Assembly (NCBI GenBank): GCA_023634235.1
Contig: JAMKCF010000007.1
Span: 15,320,592-15,384,591 of the forward strand
Direction: 5' to 3'
Length of the DNA stretch: 64,000 nucleotides
DNA from: Pisaster brevispinus
Taxonomy: Eukaryota > Echinodermata > Asteroidea > Forcipulatida > Asteriidae
Shown: in pieces, positions 11,181 to 22,000 of the stretch
How the letters are laid out: every line of letters starts with the position of its first letter
Position numbering within the stretch: the first letter of the stretch is position 1
Translations under genes and position numbers: made by a program
Notes under the pieces: generated by a model
What the model was told of the DNA's origin: nothing
Database searches by the model: none
The model's input: only the letters and a program-made list of their open reading frames with translations

Positions 11181-11605
11181 AATTTTTGGTTTTACCCTTA
11201 CACCGACGCGTGTTAGCACTGTATACTCAGTACTTTCCCGAGTTCCCGGAAAGTACTGAGTATACAGTGCTAACACACATCGGTGTAAGGGTAAAACCAA
11301 AACTTAATATTCTTTATCCCCGATGCAAAATTTACATCTATTAAATCGTTGCGGAACCCGCTGCTAAAATATAGGATTCGAACTGCCTCTAGCTACCGGG
11401 CAATCTCTGTGGTCTAGTTGGTAAGACACTACTCTAGAATTGCAAAGGTCGTGGGTTCGAATCCCACCCGAGTAATATGTCTGTGATTTTTTCACAGAAC
11501 TCGGGAAAGTACTGAGTATACAGTGCTAACACACATCGGTGTAAGGGTAAAACCAAACATTTATATTCTTTATCCCCGATGCAAAATTAATATCTATTAA
11601 ATGCC
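11180..11605. repeat. Head-to-head pair plus direct copy of tRNA-like SINE family 3
   Basis: The arms 11186-11242 and 11247-11303 form a near-perfect palindrome built from GGTTTTACCCTTACACCG and CAGTGCTAACACACATCGGT. The right arm and its tail (TTCTTTATCCCCGATGCAAA) recur as a direct copy at 11504-11601, after a tRNA-like head at about 11405-11475 (GTGGTCTAGTTGGTAAGACA, GTGGGTTCGAATCCCACCC). The structure suggests nested or head-to-head SINE insertion. Confidence 0.8.
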
Positions 11606-12131
11606 TGTATGTTTTTTTCTTACTAATGGCCAAATATGACACCAATGGAAAAAACCCTCTTCATTCTACTCGTTACATCACTTTGTTTCACTCACACCCT
11701 CACACAGTAAAAAAAAAATGCGGTACACAACTACGAAACCTGACAATGAGCTGTACATTTTGTGCCTGCAAAAACTCAAAGCTTTGGGGATTTCCTTTCA
11801 CGATTCACCTTTTCTAATCATGTATGAAATTTAGGTTACTTTTAAACCATTTATAGTTACATGTAAACTGCAGCATCCATCTTGGCATCTTGATTTATTG
11901 TTTAGTTAACTGCACTCGGTTTCCCAAGATGCAATGCGGTATATTGTTAAGATGGCGCTTGTGCATATGGGCTATTTGCATGCCCAGAGATCTAGGAGCT
12001 TACCTACTGGTAACGTGTTTCTTATAATGATCGATAGTTGTTTCATGAGCTGTCGGTTCTCAGTTTAAAATGTTAACTCCTGATAAACATGCATTTTGAG
12101 TACGGAGTTGCGAGCGTCCACGTCTGCACCA
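11605..12131. other. Intergenic, no feature
   Basis: No supported coding sequence. Short open frames here have no family-like composition. Confidence 0.25.
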
Positions 12132-12368
12132 CACAGTAAAAACAGTGTTTAGAGTTTAAACACATTTCTAAACATAATTTTTGTACCCACTTTTTCCACA
12201 TGTGTAGCCTGAAGCATGTTTAGAATATTGTGTGTGTGTTTGAATGATAAATACTTTTGGAGCAAGTGTTCAGGAAATGTAAAAAAGCTAAGCACGTTTA
12301 GCCTTTGAACATGTTTAAAAAGTGGGTACAGAAAAAGTGTTTAAATCCTAAACATCGTTTTTACAGTG
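12132..12368. repeat. TIR MITE, CACAGTAAAAAC ends
   Basis: The left end CACAGTAAAAACAGTGTTTA pairs with the right end CTAAACATCGTTTTTACAGTG. Further in, TTTGTACCCAC pairs with GTGGGTACAGA. The element is 237 bp with no coding capacity. Confidence 0.85.
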
Positions 12369-12539
12369 CAGTCTCTCCGTCCGGTCCAACACTGTCTGCT
12401 TTGACCACAGATTTGAAGTCAAAAAGTGACAATGATATCCAGAACAAGGTAAACACTTTCGGCAATTATAAAATGGTCATTATAAAAAACGGTGATAGGT
12501 TCAATATTTAAAACTTAAATGTGTCCGGTGCACACTCGT

Positions 12540-12959
12540 CTAATAATCGATGTTCATGAGGCTCCTAATGGAGAACCATACTATGATTTGCATGACGGCT
12601 TTTAAATAGCCGTTAAAACGGAAAGTTCCCTCCGCTCCACTCTCCCATTCCCGACCACTCTCCCATTCCCGACCACTCTCCCATTGCGGACACTTCGTAC
12701 CAACGTCTCCACTGCCAACAGCATCGACAACTTGCTGGAAGTTCCCATCATTGGCCTCGAACGCAACCGATAAATGATTCACTTCGTCAGGCGTGAAGAC
12801 ACCGTTTTGGTCCATCTCCAGGAGAACGATGAACTCTTGGTCGACGGGTAATTTCGTGTGATGGCATGAGGTTAACCTTCCTGCTTCTGTGATGTTGATT
12901 CTTGGAGGCAGATCTTCACCTTTTAAGACGCAGGTTACCTCCATAGTTGCGATGTACGC
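12540..12959 (-). CDS. CCDC3-like copy B, exon 2 (terminal)
   Basis: Acceptor CATGTTACAG; 139 codons then a stop at 12540-12542. The domain matches copy A exon 2 nearly residue for residue until CPQW. After that an 18-bp repeat (plus strand CCCATTCCCGACCACTCT) adds WESGREWESGREWESG, absent from A. The C-terminus GYLKAVMQIIVWF is hydrophobic in both copies. Confidence 0.75.
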   Translation of the reverse strand, partial: AYIATMEVTCVLKGEDLPPRINITEAGRLTSCHHTKLPVDQEFIVLLEMDQNGVFTPDEVNHLSVAFEANDGNFQQVVDAVGSGDVGTKCPQWESGREWESGREWESGAEGTFRFNGYLKAVMQIIVWFSIRSLMNIDY

Positions 12960-14746
12960 CTGTAACATGAAACATTTGGATTATCGAAACTGTTGTGATG
13001 AGTTCCTTCTGTGAACTGAGCTTTATTCAATGAAATGCGAAATAAGCTAAGACCAGTAAAGAAACTGTAATAGGACACAAAGTTGCCACGCATATATTGC
13101 AACCGTGTTGACCGCTAACTTGCCTACCATTAACGGTTAACTGTTAACAATTTTGAAGTTTATAGTTTTATACTTTATAATTGTGTTCAAAAGGTTCAAT
13201 ATTTGCCTGAATTGTTGATAGGCAATAGAATTCACCATTCTTTCATTGTCCGCACTCATGTATTCGTTTTGAATAGCCGCTTTGTTGCAGCATGGAACAA
13301 TTAAAGCAAAGACCCACAAATGACGTCAAAGTATGGAATGTTGACGCACGCCGGCAACGGCAAAAGTGTTTCTAGTTTTTCGAAACATTGAGGTCTGGGC
13401 CTAATTTTTTGATCGATAATTATGAGAAAAAAAAACCACAAGTGTACACACATCTAAATTACATGTAAGTGATAAACAAACACATTTTATAGCATCCCCG
13501 TTTAAAAAAAATTGCTCAAGCACCTGTTTTAAAGGGTCCGAGGTAAACCGGGCTTACTACAGCCCCACTTTGCAGAATCTTCTAAAAGAAATCACCACCT
13601 ACCCTCTCAATTGGAACGTTACGCATGGGGTAATGTGCGATAACATTGCCGTAGACAACAATATTTGCCTCTGCTGCCTGCTGAGCCAATGTCATCGGCT
13701 TCCAGTTGACTACTTTACAAGACTGAACAGAGCAGCTACCGGCTAATAGTAGGAGAAGGGTGATAAGTTGGAAGTGCGCCATGTTGCTTCCCCTAGTGCA
13801 AAACCACACTACAATTTGCATGACAACTTTTAAATAGCCGTTATGACGGAAAGTTCCCTCCACTCCACCGCGACCACCCTCCCATTGCGGACACTTCGTA
13901 CCAACGTCTCCACTGCCAACTGCATCGATAACTTGCCGGAAGTTCCCATAATTGGCCTCGAACGCAACCGATAAATAGTTCACTTCGTCGGGCGTGAAGA
14001 CACCGTTTTGGTCCATCTCCAGGAGAACGATGAACTCTTGGTCGACGGGTAATTCCGTGTGATCGCATGAGGTTAACCTTCCTGCTTCTGTGATGTTGAT
14101 TCTTGGTGGCAGATCTTCACCTTTTAAGACGCAGATTACCTCCATAGTTGCGATGTACGCCTGTAACATGAAACATTTGGATTATCGAAACTGTTGTGAT
14201 GAGGTTCTTCTGAATTGAGCTTCATTCAACAACATGTGAAATAGGACCGAACTAAGAAACTGGAATTGGACACAAAGTTGCTTCGCATATTATAGTAACC
14301 GGCGTGTTGACGGCTAGCTTGCTTAACCATTGACGGTCAACTGTTAAAAGTTTCACTTTATAGTATTATACTTTAAGGTTTTGTGAAAAAGGTTCAAAGA
14401 AACTTTGCCTGAATTGTTGATGGGCAATAATATTTACCAATCTACATGTATACTATTTTGATTTCATTCACCATTCCTTTGATGAAGGTATAGGGTCAGA
14501 TTAGTTTGTTAATCGGGCCAACCACAGACCCACTTTGCAGATTCTTCGGAACAAAAATTCACCACCTACTCTATCAACTGGAACGTCACGCATTGGGTAA
14601 TGTGCGGTAACATTGCCGTAGACAACAATTTTCGCCTCTGCTGCCTGCTGAGCCAATGTCATCGGCTTCCAGTTTGGTACTGAACAAGATTGAACCGAGT
14701 AGCTGCCGGCTATCAGCAGGAGAAGGGTGACAAGTTGGGAGTCCAT
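12540..14746 (-). CDS. CCDC3-like secreted protein, tandem two-domain gene (or two genes A and B)
   Basis: Two copies of a two-exon gene lie in tandem. Each starts with a signal peptide (LLLLIAGSYSVQS or LLLLLAGSCSVQS) followed by NWKPMTLAQQAAEA and VVYGNV.AHYPMR, then exon 2 with MEV.CVLKGEDLPPRINITE, a Cys, and EFIVLLEMDQNGVFTPDEVN. This layout and the Cys/EVxC...RLxSC...EFxxLLxMDxN pattern resemble the N-terminal domain of CCDC3 (favine), a secreted protein; the CCDC3 coiled coil is absent. Copy A exon 2 has no stop and reads in frame through the ATG of copy B, so joining 14746-14570, 14160-13603 and 12959-12540 gives one 384-aa protein, all phase 0. Separate genes remain possible. NIT is a likely N-glycosylation site in each exon 2. 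Confidence 0.7.
13603..14160 (-). CDS. CCDC3-like copy A exon 2 joined in frame to copy B exon 1
   Basis: Acceptor CATGTTACAG. Codons 1-126 (14160-13783) are the domain exon of copy A, from AYIATMEV through CPQW to WFCTRGSN. The next codon is the ATG (13782) of copy B's signal peptide, and the frame runs on to ERGTAGGT-type donor at 13602. No stop and no good donor separates the two parts. Copy B's own exon 1 (13782-13603, 60 codons) has only about 15 bp of upstream sequence in common with copy A's 5' side, so an independent promoter for B is doubtful. Confidence 0.7.
14570..14746 (-). CDS. CCDC3-like copy A, exon 1
   Basis: 59 codons from ATG at 14746: signal peptide MDSQLVTLLLLIAGSYSVQS, then CSVPNWKPMT and NVTAHYPMRDVPVDR. 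The exon ends AGA before GTAGGT, phase 0, which suits exon 2 (phase 0). About three quarters identical to copy B exon 1. Confidence 0.75.
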
Positions 14747-14789
14747 CGACGTTGCTTTGCTGCCCTTGCCTGATGGTCAAACGTATATT

Positions 14790-15870
14790 TGTTACAGTTT
14801 AAATACTAAGCACTGGGGATGACATTGTGTTAAAATATCTAGTATTATTTCGAAAACCACCATGAAAATATTTATCTCACTAGTGGTTCTAAGAAGAACC
14901 GGTGGTATCCACTCGACGTTTCTATCAGTGTGCCCTGAGCATGTTCAGCTGACAAACGAGAGGGGCTCTGTTTTGTTTTGTTTTTTGGTGTGTGTGAGGG
15001 TATGTTTTTTATTATTATTTTTTTTTCATTTGGCGTTTTGTTAAAGTTGCATAGCCCGATTTAAGCCGAAAGAAACATTTTCCTGTTTTAATGTATTTTT
15101 TATTTTTGTGGAACTTTGTTACAAACTGTGGCTATCTGTTTTTGCTTTGCATTTATGGCTTCCCATAGTTTTCCAGCCTTGGTTCGCTAAAACTCGGGCT
15201 GTGATGTTAAAAAAGAAAGGCCTTGTAGTAGGCCTAATAATGACAGGTATTGAAGTATTTGTACTGTCGCCATAACCTGCCTTAAAATAATATCAGGTAT
15301 TGAATCGCGACATTACGAACAATTTAACCAACACAGTCAGTCGGTAAACGAAAGAAGGCAAGAAGCGGTTCGCGCCGGTCATACTAAAAAAAAAACCATT
15401 AAATACTTTACCAAACATGATGGTGTGGTCGGTGCTGTCTTCTCTACTGTCACAGTATCAGTAACGTCAACGGCAAGAGCTGGTCTGGTGTTTGACGGAT
15501 CGTGCACCCAGACATGGCAGTGCTACTGGAAGTCGTTAAAACTCGTCGGCCCGTCGTTTGGATTCTATTTATGGGGAAAACAGATGCAAACAGCACTGGT
15601 ATTGAACCTTATTACTTGATATCAAAAAAGTGTTGACATTTTCGTTGGCTTTTGTTCTTTTTGCTGCAATTGGCAGGTCATAATGTGGACCTTAAACCAA
15701 TTATTCATTCACAGTCACCTGACATCAGCTGTATCACGTGACACCGTTGTGAGACAAAAACAACCCCACACCACAGGGGGTCAGGGCCAGTCTCATGTGA
15801 ACGAAACAGGAAATAAAGACAGTAACAGTACAAGTGGAAGTGATGAAGGCCTGACCGTTTTATAGACAAA
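14790..15870. other. Divergent intergenic region between the CCDC3-like gene and NAAA
   Basis: The two flanking genes point away from each other, so both promoters should lie here. I see T-rich runs at 15000-15030 and no certain TATA box. The frames at 15425-15619 and 15683-15865 are not supported as exons. Confidence 0.35.
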
Positions 15871-16070
15871 ATGTTGCGAATGTCGTGTATTTTCCTAGGT
15901 GTTTTACACCTCGCGCTTGTCGCTGCGGCCTTCAGTGGTTCGAGTGAAGACCTGCAGAAGTTGCCAAGATTTGTCTTGAACCTTGACTTGCCCGAAGAGG
16001 ACCGATGGCAACCCGTCCTCAAGCACTGGGACGCGGACGTCTATCGAAACACCGTCCAGTCACTCTTGAG
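15871..16070 (+). CDS. NAAA: NAAA exon 1
   Basis: Encodes the signal peptide MLRMSCIFLGVLHLALVAAA and the start of the alpha subunit (LPRFVLNLDLPEEDRWQPVL). Ends in CTCTTGAG before GTAATT, phase 2. Confidence 0.94.
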
Positions 16071-19000
16071 GTAATTACTAAATTAGATTGAATGAAATTT
16101 GGGGTGCTTCTTGTTTTTTATTACTTGATAGAAAGGTTGAATGATTGAACATATGCTTACTTTTTAAGTGATCTTCCCATCAAGGGAACGGGAACTCGGC
16201 AAAGCTCCCTACCAAGGCACAAGCAGACAAGGAGGTAAAAACGCTAAGCTTGCAACAGCCATTCTCTCTCATACCAACGTTGGTTTAATGTCTATGAATT
16301 GCACAAATCAATAAATTGTGATTCAGTAAACAGACGACAATACTTAATTCCAGTCACTGTGAATTTGACAGTTAGCTTGGTTGGATTTGAACCCACAATC
16401 TTGTGATTGTAAGTCCTGCAGTCTAACCACTTGACCACAGTGACTTAATTTTATACCTCTATTAAAGGTAAAGCATACCTTTGGTTTTTTGAACCAGTCG
16501 ATTGATTTAATCCTTTATTAAATGTAGATCAAATAAAACTAACCAGTAAACATTTCATTTCAAAAGGTGATAGCATTTTCGAAGTATCAACAAATTGTTA
16601 AAATTGTTGAAAGTTGTTGAAGAAATGATCAGGCACAATGTTCTACTTTAGTCTGATTTCCAAAGTGTTTGCCCTTTCTAAAATCTGAGAAAAAAAATTG
16701 TAACCACATAACCTAGTGTAAGTCTATTAAAAACCTACTGTACCCTATGTGATGTATCATGTAGGTCAGCATTTTGTACTCGAGAAAATGTTTCCACTTT
16801 TTTTTTCCAAGGACCGAATATCATGCCTGAATGATGCATGATTGGAAACGGTTGGGAGAAGAAAAAACCCTGTTTAAAACGCATATCAATGGAATCCTAC
16901 CAGCAGAGAATCTTAAGATGTCAAGATGTTAAGAATCTTAAGATGTAGTCCGGGGTGTCATGTGACCGAGTGGTTTAGCGCATCGAATTCAAGTTTCGAT
17001 GATTCTAGTCATCGGGGTGTGGGTTCGAATCCCGGTCATGACACTTGTGTCGTTGAGCAAGATGCTTTACTATAATTGCTTCTCTTCACCCAGGGGTATA
17101 AATGGGTACCTGCGAGAGTAGAGGTTGATATTGTGTTTGAAAAAGCCTTCGGAGCGCCACGGCAGCCCGGGCTGTAGACTCCCCAGGGAGCTGAGAAAGA
17201 TTACAGGAATGTTATTGGCCCAATGACCAGGGCACTAATGTAAAGCGCATTGAGACGTTATTGTGAAATGCGCTATATAAGAACTAGTTATTATTATTTT
17301 TATTAAGTTAAATGCATCATTTTATTCCATCAGACAATTTACTTCCAATGAGACAATTGCCCTGTTGGAGGTCATTGGAGGGGCGATTGAGGAGTACCTA
17401 CCATCACCTTATGCCGGTGAGATCAGAGGAATCGCCAAGTACTTCAAATTGAACGCTGGCGAAATGGTCTTCGCTAGTATCTTCTACGATGTCTCGGTGT
17501 AAGTATTAGAGAGAAATCCTACTAAGTCATTAAACCCTGGGCGTATCCCAGGCTGAGTTACATTGACCCAAATTGTTGCACCGTGTATTTGGCATGGCAG
17601 GTCAAGTATGCCCATTTTATTGACAACTTTAAACACAACTCGCGATTTGAGATTTGTAAAAAGAAATTTATGAAATATCGCCCTGCTCACAAGGCCGGAC
17701 GGCCACTTCAAGGTGAGGGCTACACTTAACTGATTTGATCAACTTTCACCAGTGGCTGAAACAGGGTTACCCCCTTCACAGTCCGTAAGGATGTAGGCAT
17801 GGGTATCATTCACTCGGAGCCTGGTTGGCAGAGCAGAATGCGCTGCCTTCCCAACTTTTTTTATGAAGCAATTATGGTTAAGTGCCTTGCTGAAGGTGCT
17901 GAAGGACACAAGTGTTATTACCGGGATTCGAACCCACACTCTGCTACTGACAACACCAGAGCTTGGGTTCAGTGAACTAAACCGCTGGGCCACGACACGC
18001 CACAATTTACGCACCAGCAAGTTGACTAGTTTATATTTACTTCTTGTAATTATTTTGTTGGGTATGTATGTGGCCAGTGGGCATAACTGTAAATTTTGAA
18101 ATTTTCGATGATTTGCAGATTAAACGGAAGCCACGTCGGCCCTTGCCCTGCTCTTGGCCTTAGGGCCCATTAAAAATGTTCCATAGACTTCAGGATTGTT
18201 TTCAATGGAAGTTCCCTGTTGTTCCAGAATGAAAAGGGCCTTGCCTTCTCAAAGATGAAAGTCCAGGCCTGGATTTTAATGACGACAATAAAATATTGAA
18301 TTGAGTTTATGTTATTATATACATAGAGGATGTACCAGCATCGTAGCACAGGACAGCAAGGGGAGTATTTGGCATGGTCGCAATATGGACTACACACACT
18401 CACCACAGCTCAGAAACTTGAGTTTAGTAGTGGACTTCCAGAGCAACGGGAAGGTTAGAAAGAAGAAAAACAAATCTAGAAAAATCATTTCACTTATTTA
18501 TTAATCTTGGGCCACAAAAACTTGGAAACTATTCATCCTTTTCACCCATTAGTTGTGTTTACATTGCATTACTCGGGTCATTAAACTTAATGGATGAGCA
18601 GTTAATCTGCCTGGGGCAGTCAGCAGCCCTACTGGTTTGTGCATGATCCAATTATGTCCACTGTTTGGAAAAGCAACTACAAGGAGATAACAGGTGGGAG
18701 TTGTCTGACGAAAAGGATGTTTCATTTGCAGGCAATGTTTAAGTACCTTTAAAAAGGTTTAGATTTTAAAAGCCACAACCAAAGACTTGCAATCTTGACA
18801 GTTTAAGCTGTAAGTGAAGACTTGTGTAGAAAATTGCAAATGAAAGTGCTAGAAACAATGACTTCAAAACATTGACCAGGTCATTTTAAGGTCACATGGT
18901 GCATTGTATTGATACCAATGCATTTTAGTACACAGTCTGAAATTTGGGGCAATATATTCGGCCCGGGGTTACTACTAGTGTTATGAAGCGCAATTTTTTT

Positions 19001-22000
19001 AAACGGAAGTTTATGACAATCCATGTCTCTGGATCATCATTCAATACCAAGAAAACTTTCAGCAACAGAACTTTATTGAAAGTTGGTAGTGATTTAGAAT
19101 GAATTGTAAATCAGGTGAAGTTCATACTCCTATACCAGGAAGCTAGAACTTTCATTTCATTTCATTTCATTTCGTTTCATTTACTCTGGTTGTGAAACCA
19201 AGGACTCTCAAAAAAGCGAACTTAATCCCTATACTAGCCAAGAACTCAATTTAGAGAAGATAAAGAGAGAAGTTTCAGTTTTAGATGTGGGAGGAAAACC
19301 CCAGAGAATGATTCCAGGGAAAACCCACGCTGTCGGGTAGGGACTGAGAACCCAATCCATGTAGTGCCCCCAGCGTGATTCGAACCGGGGTTCTAGAGGT
19401 GGAAGGCGAGGAAAGATACCAATACGCCAACCCGACCACCTATATAAACTTGAACCATTCCAAAGTGATTCAGAAAGTTTGCAGCTGTTGATTTCAGATT
19501 TGTTTTTTAAGTTTTTGCCCTGAAGAGGATCAAATTAAATGTTTGGTACAGTTTTCAATCCATTACTCTTGAATATTGACTGTTGATTGTGTTACTCTCG
19601 TTATCTGCAGACTTTGTATACATCCACAATGTTTCTAGGTCAAACAGGGACCTTCACAGGACAAAGACCAAATGCATTTACAGTGTCGTTCAACCAGAGA
19701 AGTAAGTCAAAAGTGAAGCCTTGTTGATTCGGGGTTGTACTGGGCGAAGAAAAAAAAAATCTGAAAATATTTACAGTCATCAGCAAAACTAACATTACCT
19801 AACGAGCCATTTGGGAGTTAGATTTGAATGATGGTCATGATTGTACAAAGACATGATCATCATAGCCACGAGTGATGTCTTAAATTTGAATTCCTCGGAC
19901 TAGAGAGAGCAGCCGCGAGTCGTGTAGCACGACGTATGTAGCAATAACAGTCTGTAGTGTAGGGTTTGCAGTTTGGGTGTTTCACTTGTGTAATGTATTG
20001 AATTAGGACTTGCTCAAGTCTATTGTTGTTAAGTGACGTCACGTAGCTCGCCCCGGGCGCCGCCATATTTTGGCTCGAGTATTGACATGTAATAATAGTG
20101 CGGAAATACAGCTTAGTCAATAAACCAGGTTCAACGGTCATTAAGTTTCCCTTAAGCGTGTTTACTTTAATAGTGATACTAGGAGTAGTCTACTACAACT
20201 TGTGACCATATTATGCCGTCTACCATTGACACTTGACGTACCCTTTTTGCACACAAAGATTTCCGGCAGAGTTTTGTCCCGCCCCCCCCCCTTCCTAACC
20301 AAATCACTGACCCCTGTTAATTGACACCCCGTCTAGGACATGTGGCATGGTTCAGCTCAGGATAGTATCGTATATGACTTACAATGTGTACGACATGGCT
20401 AAAACAATGGAAATATTAAAATATGTCATGCATGAGCTGGCAGCAGACGTCACTGCACAGTTTTAATCACTTTTATGATGAAAACTAAAAATTTCATGAT
20501 GTTAGTCTCTGTGTAAATTTTGCAGATCAAGGGACTCTGGTTGATGACATCATTCAGATATTGAAAGCGCTAATCACTGATAAAACTGCCTTTACCTCGT
20601 TCCAGATCAGAGATGTAAGTTTTTATGAGCTTAATTACACTTTCTTACTTACAATTTAATTGAAGAAATTATGTAGGCTTTTGCCTTCATTAATAATAAT
20701 AATAATAATATTATCACTAGTGGCTTCTTATGTGACCCTCATGGCACTCCACCAATATTACCCCTGGTCACTGGGCCATTTATTTCATTCCTTGAACCAT
20801 CTCAGCTCCTTTGGGAGTATACAGCCTGTGCTGCAAAGCACACCAAGCTAAATCAATCACAAGAACCATCTCTGCCCTCACAGGTACCCGTTTACCCCCT
20901 GGGTGAAAAGAAGCAACTATAGTCAAGTGTCTTGCTCAAGGACACAAGTGTCATGACCGGGATTCGAACCCAGACCCTGAAGACTTAGCCACCAGAACTT
21001 GAGTCCAATGCACTAAACCGCTCGGCCACGACATGACACTGAAATACTCATCAAGATTCTTTCCACATACTGCCTTACTTTGGAATTTCACCGGAGACCC
21101 TGCAATCCGACCACCTGTTGCATTTGTGAGCTCTCTATCGATCAAGTAGCATCCTAAGAGATAAGATTTTGGACCATTTGTTTTTTTGTAGGTCCTATCA
21201 CATAAGGACACTGCAACCTTTGAAGCTGCCTTGCAACATCTTGCAAACGTTCCCCAGACAGCACCAAACTATTTCATCATAGGTGGCGTGCAGCCAGAAG
21301 AGGGCGCTGTTGTCACCAAAGGACGATTGAAAGCAATCGACGTCTGGAATCTCAACTCAACAGAGGGAAGGTCAGTGCTTGTGAAAACATGAAAATCTAC
21401 AATACTTTTGGTATAGCTGGCCATTTTTTTAGAAAGGGGTTAACAAGTGATAATTTCTCACGGGCTTGACTTGGCCACGTCACTCTGTTGCCCCATTGAG
21501 CCTGTTCTACAAGTATTTTAATGGTAGGTGCTCCAACAGACTCTCACTGGTTGTTCCACCTAACCGTTACCACAAGTTTCTCAGCTCGTTGACATCTTTA
21601 CACTGCAGCTGTCCCCACAGCTAATTCTCAAAGGTACCCATCAATAATATAATAACACTTGGTTCTTATATAGCGCACAAATCCTAGTAGCTAGAACAAG
21701 GTGCTTTACAACATTATTATCCCTTTATCCGGCATACTTTTAGACCACTCCTGTTACTTTCTTGACTCCCTGGGATCACAAGAGGAGAGAGAGGAGGAGA
21801 CACAACCCCAAGCTGCTTAACTTAGTGCTAAGGGGTCAATCCCACACAATACTGTCTCATCAGCCCTCTCATGTTACCCATTAGGCCTATACACCTGGGA
21901 TGAGAGAAGCAATTATGGTTGAGTGCCTTGCTGAAGGACACAAGTGTCATGATCAGGATTCGAACCCACACTCCCATGATTCAACCACCAGAAATTGAGT

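Larger units (their letters stand above)
12570..14746. repeat. Tandem duplication, ~1.2-kb unit
   Basis: Exons and intron match between the units: for example TGTAACATGAAACATTTGGA just outside exon 2 in both, and GCCTGAATTGTTGAT followed by GGCAATA at 13205 and 14407. The left intron has about 300 extra bases (13240-13545). Intron conservation implies a recent event. Confidence 0.9.

Noticed and set aside
11405..11475. A tRNA gene
   Set aside because: A and B boxes are present, but acceptor pairing is poor and it is the head of SINE family 3.
15705..16022. A minus-strand gene opposite NAAA exon 1
   Set aside because: Shadow frame over exon 1 and its 5' flank.
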